From Fidelibacterota bacterium (GTDB lineage Bacteria > Fidelibacterota > UBA8477 > JABMPR01), in assembly GCA_016844955.1 (NCBI GenBank), contig JAERTH010000160.1, forward strand, positions 1 to 44,802: 44,802 bases of DNA, read 5' to 3'. Positions 8,549-17,187 of this stretch are shown piece by piece; positions within the stretch are counted from its first letter, which is position 1; each line of letters starts with the position of its first letter. The notes beneath the pieces were generated by a model, which searched no databases, was not told the DNA's origin, and worked only from the letters and a program-made list of their open reading frames with translations. A program made the translations under genes and the position numbers.

Positions 8549-10564
8549 TCAATACCCCAATAACTTCTCAGCCGCTTTTCGGATGTCTTCAGTCTGCGGC
8601 AGGACTTCATCCTCCAGATCCCAGTTAAAGGGTACCGGGCTATCCTTGGCTGCCACGCGCAAGACGGGACCATCCAGCAATTCAAAATAGTCCTCAGCTA
8701 TGATGGCCGCTATTTCAGCACCAGGGCCAGCTGTGAGGGTATCCTCATAAACCACCAGTGCTTTGCTGGTTTTTTGTAATGATTTTCCAATACTGGCTTT
8801 ATCCAGCGGACTCAGAGTTCTGAGGTCAATGACTTCAATAGAGACCCCATGACTCTTCTCGAGTATTTTCGCCGCTTCAATAGATTTATGGACCATGAGT
8901 CCATAGGTAATGATGGTCAGGTCAAAACCTTCACGAACCACAGCGGCTTGTCCAAATGGCAGGAGATAATTCTCGTCTGGTTCGGGACGCTTGGCAAAAC
9001 CTTGACGGTACATGCCCTTGTGCTCCAGAAACAGAACGGGATCATCAATACGACAGGCATATTTGAGTAGCCCCTTGGCATCTGCAGCATTGGAGGGATA
9101 GACAATATGAATACCTGGGAGGTGCATGAAAAAGCCTTCAATACTCTGAGAGTGACAGAGACCACCGTGTATATATCCACCAACTGGAGTTCGGATTACC
9201 ATGGGACAAGAGTAGGTATTATTGCTCCGGTATCTCATGGTGGCCACTTCGTTGCGAATCTGCATCATGGCGGTCCAGATATAGTCACCAAACTGAATTT
9301 CAACCACGGGTTTCATTCCTGCAACGGCGGCACCTACTGCGGTGCCCACAATCGAAGCCTCGGCCAGGGGAGAGTTGAATACGCGCTCAGCACCAAAATC
9401 AGTGGAGAGCCCTTTGGTGGCTGTAAAAACACCACCCTTTCCATCAGCCACATCTTGACCATAAATAATCATTTTCTCGTTGCGCTGCATCTCTTCATGG
9501 AGGGCATGATTGATGGCATCAACAATAACACTTTCGGTTCCGGCTGTTCCGGGGTCTGCCAAATTAATTTCATCTACTGTTTCATTGACAACATGGGTGG
9601 TAGCCTCAGAGATGAGCGGGTAGGGTGCCTGCAGTGCCAGCTCGGCAATTTCGTCAACTTCTTGAATCACGGTGTCCCAGACTTCCTGAAAGGCCTCAGC
9701 GTTAACTATACCATCACCTTCACAGAGGGTCCTGAATTTTTCAATGGGATCACGTTTCTGTTCTTCGGTCAGTTCTTCGGCGTTGCGGTATTTCCGATGA
9801 TCATCCGAAGATGAGTGGGGAAAAAGCCGCACCACATTGGAAACCACTATGGCAGGACCATTTCCTGCCCGAATACTGGCGATGGCTTTTGTAAAGGTAT
9901 CGAAGGCTTCGAAAAAATCAGTTCCATCTGTCTCATAACGCTGGAGGCCCTGATAGCCACCCACCATGTTATAGACTGAACCTTCAGCCATTTGCGAGGC
10001 CTTGGGTACTGATATGGCAAAGCCATTGTCTTCGATATGAAAAAGGACGGGCAGCTTTTCTCGGCTGGCCCAATTCAGAGCTTCGTGAAATTCACCCTGA
10101 CTGGTGGTCCCTTCTCCTGAGGAAACATAGACAATAGCGTCATTCCCTTCTCGCTGGGCAGCCATGGCTGTTCCCACCGCTTGCAGATACTGGGTGCCCG
10201 TAGGGCTGGACTGAGAGACAATGTTTAATTCTTTTTTACCATAATGCTGTGGGAGCTGTCGTCCACCTGACCCAGGATCATCCTGTTTGGCCAGAAAGCC
10301 CAGAAAAATCTCTTCCGTCGTCATTCCCAGCCCCATGACCATGGTTTGATCACGATAGTAGGGGTAAGACCAATCTACCTCGGGGTTCATATTCATGGCG
10401 CAGGCCAACTGAGCGCCTTCATGTCCAGCTGCACCAATGTGAAAAAAAGATTTTCCCTGTCTCAGCAGGGTGAGCATCTTTTCGTCGGTACGACGAGAGG
10501 TGGCCATGAGCTTGAAAATTTCCAGCAGCTCGTTTTTAGAATATCCTTTAAAACTTGTTGACAC
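8549..10564 (-). CDS. 2-oxoacid dehydrogenase E1, alpha and beta subunits fused
   Basis: This thiamine diphosphate enzyme decarboxylates a 2-oxoacid and loads the acyl group on the E2 lipoyl arm. At 671 residues it joins an alpha half (about 1-330) and a beta half (about 345-671) that are separate proteins in most bacteria. The ThDP/Mg motif is present as G150-E151-G152 through N180 (the first acidic residue is Glu rather than the usual Asp). The beta half carries LAEASIVGTAVGAAVAG and the GGYIHGGLCHSQS segment. The alpha half resembles branched-chain 2-oxoacid dehydrogenase E1 more than the E. coli AceE type. The start is a GTG at 10564, with GGAG about 10 bases upstream. It begins 13 bases after the lipB stop. 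Confidence 0.93.
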   Translation of the reverse strand: MSTSFKGYSKNELLEIFKLMATSRRTDEKMLTLLRQGKSFFHIGAAGHEGAQLACAMNMNPEVDWSYPYYRDQTMVMGLGMTTEEIFLGFLAKQDDPGSGGRQLPQHYGKKELNIVSQSSPTGTQYLQAVGTAMAAQREGNDAIVYVSSGEGTTSQGEFHEALNWASREKLPVLFHIEDNGFAISVPKASQMAEGSVYNMVGGYQGLQRYETDGTDFFEAFDTFTKAIASIRAGNGPAIVVSNVVRLFPHSSSDDHRKYRNAEELTEEQKRDPIEKFRTLCEGDGIVNAEAFQEVWDTVIQEVDEIAELALQAPYPLISEATTHVVNETVDEINLADPGTAGTESVIVDAINHALHEEMQRNEKMIIYGQDVADGKGGVFTATKGLSTDFGAERVFNSPLAEASIVGTAVGAAVAGMKPVVEIQFGDYIWTAMMQIRNEVATMRYRSNNTYSCPMVIRTPVGGYIHGGLCHSQSIEGFFMHLPGIHIVYPSNAADAKGLLKYACRIDDPVLFLEHKGMYRQGFAKRPEPDENYLLPFGQAAVVREGFDLTIITYGLMVHKSIEAAKILEKSHGVSIEVIDLRTLSPLDKASIGKSLQKTSKALVVYEDTLTAGPGAEIAAIIAEDYFELLDGPVLRVAAKDSPVPFNWDLEDEVLPQTEDIRKAAEKLLGY

Positions 10565-10577
10565 CTGTATTCTCCAT

Positions 10578-11213
10578 TCAGGATTCTAAAATATGATCGA
10601 ATTCAAAAATTGATTGAAAGGCCTGGATCAATGGGGTTGACACATCTTCTATCTTAATATTTGTGCCCAGTAATTCTTTCATACTCACAACCCCTTTGCC
10701 TTTGATACCACAGGGTATCATGCCGCCGAAATATGACATATCTGGTCTCACATTCAAGGCAAATCCATGCATGGTCACCCAGCGAGAGAGACGCACACCC
10801 ATGGCACACACTTTTTGATCACCCACCCAGACACCGGTCATTCCCTGAATGCGAGCACCCTGGATGCCAAAATGGTCAAGTGTATGGATAATCACTTCCT
10901 CCAGGTTGCGCATATACCAGCTCACACTTTTTTTGTGATCTTCAAGGTTCAGGATGGGGTAGCCCACGAGTTGACCGGGTCCATGCCAGGTAATATCGCC
11001 CCCACGGTCACTCCGGATGACTTCTGCATCTTTAGGGTCGATTAGATTCGATTGATCCGCATTTTTACCAAAGGTATACACGGGAGGGTGCTCTAGAAGA
11101 ATGAGTGTATCTGGTATCTCACCGGCCAACCTGTCGGCATGTGTCTGACGCTGGAATTCCCAGGCTTCTTCATAGGGGACCAGCCCCTTTTTTATAATTT
11201 TCAAATTCGTCAT
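10578..11213 (-). CDS. lipB: Octanoyl-[acyl carrier protein]:protein N-octanoyltransferase
   Basis: LipB moves octanoate from acyl carrier protein to the lipoyl-domain lysine, the first step of lipoate synthesis. The family signature RGGDITWHGPGQLVGYP is at residues 70-86. The catalytic pair is visible as K134 (GDQKVCAMGV) and C168 (IPCGIKGKGV). The length of 211 residues is usual. It lies just upstream of the fused E1 gene (13-base gap) and in the same direction as E2 and lipA, giving a local set for making and using lipoylated E2. Confidence 0.96.
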   Translation of the reverse strand: MTNLKIIKKGLVPYEEAWEFQRQTHADRLAGEIPDTLILLEHPPVYTFGKNADQSNLIDPKDAEVIRSDRGGDITWHGPGQLVGYPILNLEDHKKSVSWYMRNLEEVIIHTLDHFGIQGARIQGMTGVWVGDQKVCAMGVRLSRWVTMHGFALNVRPDMSYFGGMIPCGIKGKGVVSMKELLGTNIKIEDVSTPLIQAFQSIFEFDHILES

Positions 11214-11318
11214 TTTTTGTTTGTTGTTTGACCCTTCAGGAGCCTCCAGTCTACGTGTTCCAGCTTTGACCTGGCAGGCAGGGAGACAAATACTTGAATA
11301 GCGGTTTTATAGGTCAAC

Positions 11319-11341
11319 GTCATCCTGAGGCTCTCGAAGGA
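11319..11341. repeat. Dispersed repeat copy upstream of lipB
   Basis: GTCATCCTGAGGCTCTCGAA followed by GGA is a short member of the dispersed family in the gap between the GAF gene and lipB. A weaker inverted partner (CCCTTCAGGAGCCTCCA, from about 11232) lies 90 bases away, so the gap 11214-11385 may be a degenerate inverted pair. Confidence 0.6.
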
Positions 11342-11385
11342 GTAAATGATTTGTACTATTGAATGGGATTTACAGCCAACTGAAT

Positions 11386-11859
11386 TCATTGGTCGAAAAG
11401 GACCTCTAATTTTTCACAGACGGCTTCCAGCAGTTCCGTATCATTGTCGGTGAAAGGGGCAATAGCGTGAGAATCAATATCCAGCTCAGCTACAATTTTC
11501 CCATCCTTCATAATCGGGAAAACAACTTCGGAATTCACGTATACACTACAAGACAGATAATTGTCTTCCTGGGAAACATCCTGAATAATTCTACTTGATT
11601 CAGAAACAGCGACCTGACCGCAAATGCCTTTGCCAAATGCAATTTTGACATGATCCGTTGGCGCACCAACATAAGGACCCAGAATTAAGTTTTCCCCTGA
11701 ATTATCCACGATATAGAACCCTACCCAATCATAGTGGTCAACCTGTTCTGCCAATAGTTCTGAAATGGCCTTCAACACCCCGTCACGTGCGAGGCCTTCC
11801 TCAATGATCGAATCAACAGATCTTAGCAGTTGATCAATATTTAATAATGAATGATTCAT
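11386..11859 (-). CDS. GAF-domain protein related to free methionine-R-sulfoxide reductase
   Basis: The 157 residues form a single GAF domain with DWVGFYIVD, GPYVGAP, GKGICG (C80) and LSCSVYVNSEVVFPI (C104). These fit the free methionine-(R)-sulfoxide reductase (fRMsr) family, which reduces free Met-R-SO with a thioredoxin-linked cysteine pair. Of the three family cysteines, those matching E. coli Cys94 and Cys118 are present, but the first (Cys84) is replaced by His70 in PTDHVKI. It may therefore be a reductase with a changed disulfide path or a ligand-binding GAF protein. It stands alone upstream of lipB, 170 bases away. Confidence 0.75.
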   Translation of the reverse strand: MNHSLLNIDQLLRSVDSIIEEGLARDGVLKAISELLAEQVDHYDWVGFYIVDNSGENLILGPYVGAPTDHVKIAFGKGICGQVAVSESSRIIQDVSQEDNYLSCSVYVNSEVVFPIMKDGKIVAELDIDSHAIAPFTDNDTELLEAVCEKLEVLFDQ

Positions 11860-12086
11860 TGGAAATCCTTTTTGTATCTGCCATCAGTCTAAGCGATTGA
11901 GAGGTTTAGACCAAGCAGCTTCACCAGAATTATTAACGCCTCCCGGGCAAAACCGAAGGCATTCCCAATTGTTCGGGAAGCCAAAAACAGCCTATATCTG
12001 GGTGTTCTTTGTTACTGACAAACAACATCTTGTGGCCCTTCCCATATTATCGGGACGAGCATTGTCATGATTATGGCGAAAAATCC

Positions 12087-13475
12087 CTACAGGTGGATGC
12101 CTCGATCGATCGCCAGACCAGAGGCCTCCATAATCATTTCCGAGAGTGTGGGATGGGCATGAATAGTTTCAAGAACAGCCTCATGGGTAGCTTCTAATGA
12201 GCGTGCGATCCCGATTTCTGCAATTAGCTCCGTTGCCTCTGCACCAATAATATGTGCGCCCAGTAGTTCACCATACTTCGCGTCATAGATCAGCTTGGTG
12301 AATCCATCGGTTTCACCTGCAGCCATGGCCTTCCCCGAACCACGGTAAGGGAATTTGCCAATTTTCAATTTGTAGCCGGCTTCCAAGGCAGCTTTCTCTG
12401 TCATCCCTATTGATGCCACCTGTGGCGCACAGTAGGTACAGCCCGGGACATTGTCATAATGCATAGGCTTCACATTCAGGCCAGACAGGTGTTCTACAGC
12501 TGTAATTCCTTCATGAGATGCCACATGAGCCAGCCAGGGAGGTCCCGATACATCACCAATTGCGTAAACACCCGCGGCACTGGTCTGCATGAATTGATTG
12601 GTTTTTACCCAGCCCTTTTCCAGAACCACACCAGCTGCTTCCAGCCCCAGAGATTCTGTATTTCCAAGGACACCAATGGCTACCAGAACCTTGTTTGCAT
12701 CCAGCTCCTGCTGCTCACCTTTTTGGTTCTTGACCAAAACCTTTGCCTGTTCCTGAGCAACCGTGATTTTTTCAACCGTGGTTTCAGTGAGGGCTTTAAT
12801 TTTTTTACGCTTGAACATTTTCTGGAGTTCCCGGGAGACGTCTTCGTCTTCCACCGGTAGGATTTGCGGTAACATTTCTACAATGGTTACCTGGGTGCCC
12901 ATGGCAGCATAGAAATCAGCGAATTCCACACCAATAGCACCAGCCCCAACCACCACCAGCTTCTCAGGAATCTCCTCCAGGCTCATAGCTTCCTTCGATG
13001 AAATAATGACCTCTCCGTCAAAATCAGCACCAGGCATGGGTCGTGGTCTTGCTCCCGTGGCAATGACAATGTGTTCTGCTCTAACCTGCTGTTCTTCGTC
13101 AATCTGAATTTGCTGATCACCCAGGAGGGTTGCACTGCCATTGATAACATCTACCCCGTTCTTTTTCATCAGGAAGGCCACTCCCTTGGACAGTGCTTCT
13201 GCCACCTGTCGAGAACGACCAATAACCGCAGGGAAATTCACATCAACGCCACTTACGGTTACGCCGTATTTCTTGGCCTTTTGAGCACTGCGCAACACCT
13301 CGGCGCTTTTCAACAATGCCTTGGTGGGAATACAACCCCAGTTCAGACAAATACCCCCCAGGGCTGCCCGCTCGATTACCACCGTCTTTTTACCCAGTTG
13401 AGCAGCTCGAATAGCGGCAACATATCCACCTGGTCCACCCCCGATAATAGCTACGTCATATTGTTTTGTATTCAT
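12087..13475 (-). CDS. lpdA: Dihydrolipoyl dehydrogenase (E3)
   Basis: This FAD enzyme re-oxidises dihydrolipoamide on E2 with NAD+. The FAD-binding GGGPGGY is at residues 12-18, the redox-active disulfide at C43-x4-C48 (GGICLNWGCIPTK), an NAD-binding GAGAIGVEF segment lies near 176-184, and the catalytic His-Glu pair at H441 and E446 is in HAHPTLSE. The length of 462 residues is normal. AAAGGATC precedes the ATG. With the E1 fusion and E2 downstream it completes the three activities of the complex. The 227-base gap below its stop (11860-12086) shows no clear terminator or gene. Confidence 0.97.
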   Translation of the reverse strand: MNTKQYDVAIIGGGPGGYVAAIRAAQLGKKTVVIERAALGGICLNWGCIPTKALLKSAEVLRSAQKAKKYGVTVSGVDVNFPAVIGRSRQVAEALSKGVAFLMKKNGVDVINGSATLLGDQQIQIDEEQQVRAEHIVIATGARPRPMPGADFDGEVIISSKEAMSLEEIPEKLVVVGAGAIGVEFADFYAAMGTQVTIVEMLPQILPVEDEDVSRELQKMFKRKKIKALTETTVEKITVAQEQAKVLVKNQKGEQQELDANKVLVAIGVLGNTESLGLEAAGVVLEKGWVKTNQFMQTSAAGVYAIGDVSGPPWLAHVASHEGITAVEHLSGLNVKPMHYDNVPGCTYCAPQVASIGMTEKAALEAGYKLKIGKFPYRGSGKAMAAGETDGFTKLIYDAKYGELLGAHIIGAEATELIAEIGIARSLEATHEAVLETIHAHPTLSEMIMEASGLAIDRGIHL

Positions 13476-13501
13476 ATTTGATCCTTTGTTGATCTGTAAA
13501 A

Positions 13502-13531
13502 CCTTGAGAAGGTTTCAAATCCTTCGCAAGG
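13502..13531. repeat. REP-like palindrome, left flank of the transposase
   Basis: CCTTGAGAAGG (13502-13512) and CCTTCGCAAGG (13521-13531) form an 11-bp stem with a single central mismatch and an 8-base loop. It ends exactly where the transposase stop codon begins (13532). The sequence is the inverted counterpart of the palindrome at 14114-14142. Confidence 0.85.
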
Positions 13532-14104
13532 TTACCTCTCGATATATGGCCCCTCAAGATCAAACCTGTCCAATAGTTTTTCCTGTTGAACTTCTGAATA
13601 ATGTTCAAGGAATTCAACATAATCTGATCTCGAAATAAAAGTTCTTATAAAATCTTCGCTAAGCAGGGTGGTTGATCTTTGACCCATCCATTCCAAGCAA
13701 TTTGAAAATTCCCATTCATCAGGATGGTCAACCAATCGGGCGGCAACAGGATTATAATGAATATAGGCGATGATTTCTAACAAGTACCTGTCACTATCAA
13801 TTAATATATGTTTCGGTCTTCCCTCGAAAAGTGTCCCTGTCCACTTTTCCTGCTTATTTACTGCCTGTGAATACCCATTGAATATTCGTTGCAACCACTT
13901 TGATACGGGAATTTCAGATTTCTGCCGTACAAGCAAGTGGTAATGGTTTGGCATGAGGCAATAGGCTATAACCTCGATGTTAAACTGTTCAATGGAACTC
14001 TCAAGTTTACGGATCAGGTATCGATAATTTTCATCGTTAAAAAAAACTTTACCTCTATTACATCCTCGATTGTAAACATGGTAAATGCCAGCTTCTTGGA
14101 ACAT
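13532..14104 (-). CDS. REP-associated tyrosine transposase (RAYT, Y1/IS200-like fold)
   Basis: This 190-residue protein starts with the RAYT signature GIYHVYNRGCNRGKVFFND and has the HUH metal-binding histidine pair in CLMPNHYHLLVRQ (residues 48-60), followed by AIHYNPV-like IAYIHYNPVAARLV. In the family a conserved tyrosine after the HUH motif cuts single-stranded REP DNA; the candidate here lies within IHYNPV or the preceding helix. The gene is flanked at both ends by inverted REP-like palindromes with a mismatched stem (13502-13531 and 14114-14142), the typical arrangement of a domesticated RAYT. It sits between the MurU-like gene and lpdA, and it appears intact. Confidence 0.9.
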   Translation of the reverse strand: MFQEAGIYHVYNRGCNRGKVFFNDENYRYLIRKLESSIEQFNIEVIAYCLMPNHYHLLVRQKSEIPVSKWLQRIFNGYSQAVNKQEKWTGTLFEGRPKHILIDSDRYLLEIIAYIHYNPVAARLVDHPDEWEFSNCLEWMGQRSTTLLSEDFIRTFISRSDYVEFLEHYSEVQQEKLLDRFDLEGPYIER

Positions 14105-14113
14105 GATAAATAG

Positions 14114-14142
14114 CCTTGCGAAGGCTTAGAGCCTTCTCAAGG
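14114..14142. repeat. REP-like palindrome, right flank of the transposase
   Basis: CCTTGCGAAGG (14114-14124) and CCTTCTCAAGG (14132-14142) enclose a 7-base loop and form the same mismatched 11-bp stem as the left palindrome, in inverted orientation. It overlaps the end of the nucleotidyltransferase gene: the TGA stop (14137-14139) lies inside the right arm. Confidence 0.85.
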
Positions 14143-14859
14143 CAGCTCCGTCAAATATTGTCGCAACATTTCCAGCTTATCAACCGTCCCAATGTCAATC
14201 CAATAGGCATCCCCAATGGGATATGACCCAATGTTCTCTCCAGCCTGGGCGGCTTTCATATACACGGGGATGGTAGAAAATGCCTCACCCATGCCATCCA
14301 TATATTTAAACAAACGGGGAGAGATAACCTGAATTCCCTGGAATGCTCTGGCCTCGAAGGGGTCATTGTTCCAGGATATGGTTTCACCAGTTTTGCGATT
14401 TTCCCATCCACACAAATGGTTCTCTGTATTGAATCGCAGATAACGGGACGTGTCACGATGAGCGACTGCCAGGGTAGCCAGGCTATTTTGCTTTATGTGC
14501 CGATTGAAAAGAACATTCAGGTCCAGTGCCGAATAAATATCACTATTACAGACCAGGAAGGCTTCTTCATCACGAAAATGCGCTGCGGCGTGAAGCAAAC
14601 CACCACCGGTTTCCAGTAGTTGCTCCTCCCTGGATATATGAATGGTCATTCCAAAATCGTGAGATTCAACAAAATCAATGACCTGTTCAGCAAAGTGATG
14701 AACATTAATGATCAAGGTATCAACCCCTGCTGATTTCAGTTTTAAAATATTATGTTCGAGAAGTGTCTTTTCGCCAGCCATGACCAGACATTTGGGGTGC
14801 CGGTCAGTGAGTGGCTTCAGGCGGGTTCCCTTCCCAGCTGCAAAGAGCATGGCTTTCAT
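14137..14859 (-). CDS. Sugar-1-phosphate nucleotidyltransferase, MurU-like
   Basis: The 240 residues have the nucleotidyltransferase fold: the nucleotide-binding MLFAAGKGTRLKPLTDRHPKCLV at the N-terminus, a lysine at residue 23 (HPKCL) and VCNSDIYSALDL around 102-113, in which the Asp binds the metal. Best guess is N-acetylmuramate-1-phosphate uridylyltransferase (MurU) because the gene lies next to an AmgK-like kinase, its partner in the cell-wall recycling route of Pseudomonas. Other sugar-1-phosphate substrates are possible. The final Leu-Pro codons and the stop are formed by the REP palindrome, so the original C-terminus may have been altered. It is separated from the kinase gene by about 200 bases of repeat DNA. 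Confidence 0.85.
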   Translation of the reverse strand: MKAMLFAAGKGTRLKPLTDRHPKCLVMAGEKTLLEHNILKLKSAGVDTLIINVHHFAEQVIDFVESHDFGMTIHISREEQLLETGGGLLHAAAHFRDEEAFLVCNSDIYSALDLNVLFNRHIKQNSLATLAVAHRDTSRYLRFNTENHLCGWENRKTGETISWNNDPFEARAFQGIQVISPRLFKYMDGMGEAFSTIPVYMKAAQAGENIGSYPIGDAYWIDIGTVDKLEMLRQYLTELP

Positions 14860-14879
14860 GTTAAAGCCTGCACGATTTC

Positions 14880-15007
14880 GTCATCCAGCCTGCCAGGTCG
14901 AAGGATGCTAAGCCACAGTCAAACTGGCTACCCTTCATGCTCGAACCCTCGCACTTCGACAAGCCTACGCTTGTGAGCTTCGGCTGTGCAGGCAGGCTCA
15001 GTGTGAC
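14880..15007. repeat. Inverted repeat element between the MurU-like and kinase genes
   Basis: The element begins GTCATCCAGCCTGCC and ends GGCAGGCTCAGTGTGAC, which are reverse complements except for small differences. Inside are TCGAAGG and CTTCGACAAGCC cores of the dispersed family. It takes up most of the gap 14860-15060. Confidence 0.75.
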
Positions 15008-15060
15008 GGTTCTCAGTGACACGAGTTGGGCGAGATGTTTCCACACTATGAATGGTTTGA

Positions 15061-16485
15061 TCAATTCTGTTCCAGTTCCCTGTGGTGGAGCACCACATCA
15101 ATATCGTGGGTTTCCTTTAAGTGGGCCGCCAGACGATTGGCAGAATGCACGGAGCGGTGCTGACCACCAGTACATCCAAATGAAATCATGAGATCAGTGA
15201 AGTTCTGCTCTTCGTAGCTGGTGACTGCTGCATCAGCCATGGTATTGATCCTCCGCAACCAGCGGTCCATATCTGGTTTATCGGCAAACCATTCCACAAC
15301 TTCCTGGTGATCTCGGGCATTCAGCTGCTTGTAGGCAATTTCCCGTCCCGGATTGGGGAGAAACCGACAGTCAAAAACAAAACCGCCACCGTGGCCACGC
15401 TCATCAACCGGCACACCACGCTTAAAAGAAAAACTAGTGATGCGGACTTTGAGACGGAGGTTGGCCTTACCGAACTCCCTCAGTGAGGAGGATTGAATCA
15501 ACTGCTGAAAGACATCTAGCATGACAGGAATTTCAATGGGCAGGTCAACCTTTCGCATGAGATATTCCAGATTGCGAATGGCATAGGGAATACTCTGGAG
15601 AAAATGCGTTTTGCGCTCATAGAAACCACGATAGCCATACGCACCCATGGCCTGCATAATGCGGATAAACACGAAGGCGTAATAGTGCTTGGTAAAAGCT
15701 TCACGGTCAATGGGGATCAACTTTTCAACTGAAGTGAGATAATGATCCAATAAACGCTCTCTCACCTCGAAGGGCAGGTCAGCCTTGGCATCAAATAGCA
15801 GTGATGCGATATCATATTGCAGGGCACCCTTACGGCCTCCCTGATAGTCGATAAACCAGGGTTTGCCATCCTTGAGCATGATGTTGCGGGACTGAAAATC
15901 ACGATACAGAAAATGGTTTCCATCTGCCTGAAGCAGAAAATCAGTAAAGGTCTTGAAATCTTGTTCCAGCTTTTGCTCGTTAAATCGAATATGCGCCAGT
16001 TTGAGGAAATAATATTTGAAGTAATTGAGGTCCCACATCATGGATTGACGATCAAAGCTATGGTGGGGATAGGATTTGCCATAGTCAAGACCCTGACCCC
16101 CCTTCACCTGAAATTCGGGGAGCAATTCAACGACCTGCTCATAGGTTTTGAGCAGCTCAGGTGGAAAGTCCTTACGCCCCTCCCTGACTTTCAGGAGATA
16201 GTCAAACAAGGTGACATCACCCAGGTCCTGCTGTAGATAGATATCCTTGTCAAGGTCTTCAGCATAGATTTCCGGCACTGACAGGCCCTTTTCGTGGAAG
16301 TGTTTTGAGAAGGAAACAAAAGCGTCGTTTTCAAGCTTGTCCTCATTTTTGGCCCCAATAACTGACCGATCTGAGTTGCTGATGCGAAAATACTCTCTGT
16401 TGGAGCCGTGGGCGGGCAGTGGACTCAGATCCTCAACCTTTTCGTTGAAGTGAGTTTCAAATAGTTGTTTCAACTTTTCGGGCAT
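15061..16485 (-). CDS. AmgK-like sugar kinase fused to the RapZ C-terminal domain
   Basis: Residues 1 to about 330 form an aminoglycoside-phosphotransferase-type kinase: the catalytic loop YRDFQSRN (D196, N201) and the metal-binding IDYQG (D213) are in place. This half resembles AmgK, the anomeric kinase for N-acetylmuramate and N-acetylglucosamine. Residues 345-474 match the C-terminal domain of RapZ: ITSFSFKRGVP, FVFDCRFLPNPG and GCTGGQHRS at 437-445. In E. coli that domain binds glucosamine-6-phosphate and controls GlmS production. The N-terminal P-loop domain of RapZ is absent. The fusion suggests a kinase that phosphorylates amino sugars and senses their level. AGGAAGAG precedes the ATG. 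The MurU-like gene downstream fits the AmgK-MurU route. The fusion is seen directly; the substrate is inferred. Confidence 0.88.
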   Translation of the reverse strand: MPEKLKQLFETHFNEKVEDLSPLPAHGSNREYFRISNSDRSVIGAKNEDKLENDAFVSFSKHFHEKGLSVPEIYAEDLDKDIYLQQDLGDVTLFDYLLKVREGRKDFPPELLKTYEQVVELLPEFQVKGGQGLDYGKSYPHHSFDRQSMMWDLNYFKYYFLKLAHIRFNEQKLEQDFKTFTDFLLQADGNHFLYRDFQSRNIMLKDGKPWFIDYQGGRKGALQYDIASLLFDAKADLPFEVRERLLDHYLTSVEKLIPIDREAFTKHYYAFVFIRIMQAMGAYGYRGFYERKTHFLQSIPYAIRNLEYLMRKVDLPIEIPVMLDVFQQLIQSSSLREFGKANLRLKVRITSFSFKRGVPVDERGHGGGFVFDCRFLPNPGREIAYKQLNARDHQEVVEWFADKPDMDRWLRRINTMADAAVTSYEEQNFTDLMISFGCTGGQHRSVHSANRLAAHLKETHDIDVVLHHRELEQN

Positions 16486-16519
16486 GTCTCTTCCTGCATT
16501 TTAATTCTCGGTCCTCTTG

Positions 16520-16593
16520 AACCACGAAATCACAAAGACCGAAAGGTCACAAAAACCTATTGTGCTTCTTTGTGTCTTCGCGTCTTTGTGGTT
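16520..16593. repeat. Inverted repeat of the CACAAAGAC type between folE and the kinase gene
   Basis: AACCACGAAATCACAAAGACC (from 16520) and TTTGTGTCTTCGCGTCTTTG TGGTT (16569-16593) are inverted copies of one sequence. They differ from the CTGAG/CGAAG family and appear to be a second repeat type. Both copies lie in the 132-base gap after the folE stop. Confidence 0.7.
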
Positions 16594-16617
16594 GATTGAT
16601 CACTTTAAAGACTGCTT

Positions 16618-17187
16618 CTACAAATTCTTCATGCTGATTATACTCAGAAACTCAGCGCGGGTTTCGGCCTCATCATGGAATTCTCCCAGCATGGCTGATG
16701 TGGTGGCAAAGGAGTTCTGTTTTTCCACGCCTCGCATCTGCATACAGAGATGACGCCCCTCCAGCACAACAGCCACACCTGCCGGGTCCAGCAATTCATT
16801 CAATGCTTGAGCCAGCTGGTGGGTAATACGTTCCTGGATCTGCAAGCGACGAGAATACATCTCCAGTATGCGCGGAATTTTGGATAACCCAATCACCTTA
16901 CCCCTGGGGATATAGGCCACATGAGCCTTGCCAAAAAAGGGCAGCATATGGTGTTCGCACATACTGAAAAATTCGATGTCCCGTACCACCACCATTTCAG
17001 AACACTCATCTTCAAAAATGGCATCATTAAGGACTTCCTTTAAATTTTGATCATACCCTCTGGCAATAAATTTCCAGGCCTTTGCTACGCGATGCGGCGT
17101 CCGAACCAAACCTTCTCTTGAGGGGTCTTCGCCTATTTCTGTTAACAATTGATGGGTTAAATCTTCAAGCTTACTAAGGTCTTCCAT
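16618..17187 (-). CDS. folE: GTP cyclohydrolase I
   Basis: FolE converts GTP to 7,8-dihydroneopterin triphosphate, the entry point to folate, queuosine and tetrahydropterin synthesis. The zinc ligands C77, H80 and C148 are visible in [12 protein letters not shown] and [11 protein letters not shown]. The length of 189 residues is usual for the type I enzyme. Its ATG at 17187 overlaps the stop of the YhhQ-like gene by one base (TAATG), with AGGAGAT upstream, so the two are translationally coupled. With the COG0720 gene further upstream it forms a pterin cluster; queC, queE and queF are not in the window, so a folate or other pterin product cannot be excluded. Confidence 0.97.
   Translation of the reverse strand: MEDLSKLEDLTHQLLTEIGEDPSREGLVRTPHRVAKAWKFIARGYDQNLKEVLNDAIFEDECSEMVVVRDIEFFSMCEHHMLPFFGKAHVAYIPRGKVIGLSKIPRILEMYSRRLQIQERITHQLAQALNELLDPAGVAVVLEGRHLCMQMRGVEKQNSFATTSAMLGEFHDEAETRAEFLSIISMKNL

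Noticed and set aside
9107..9814. 235-residue plus-strand frame opposite the E1 gene
   Set aside because: It is a shadow of the E1 coding sequence; the translation lacks a domain and there is no ribosome binding site.
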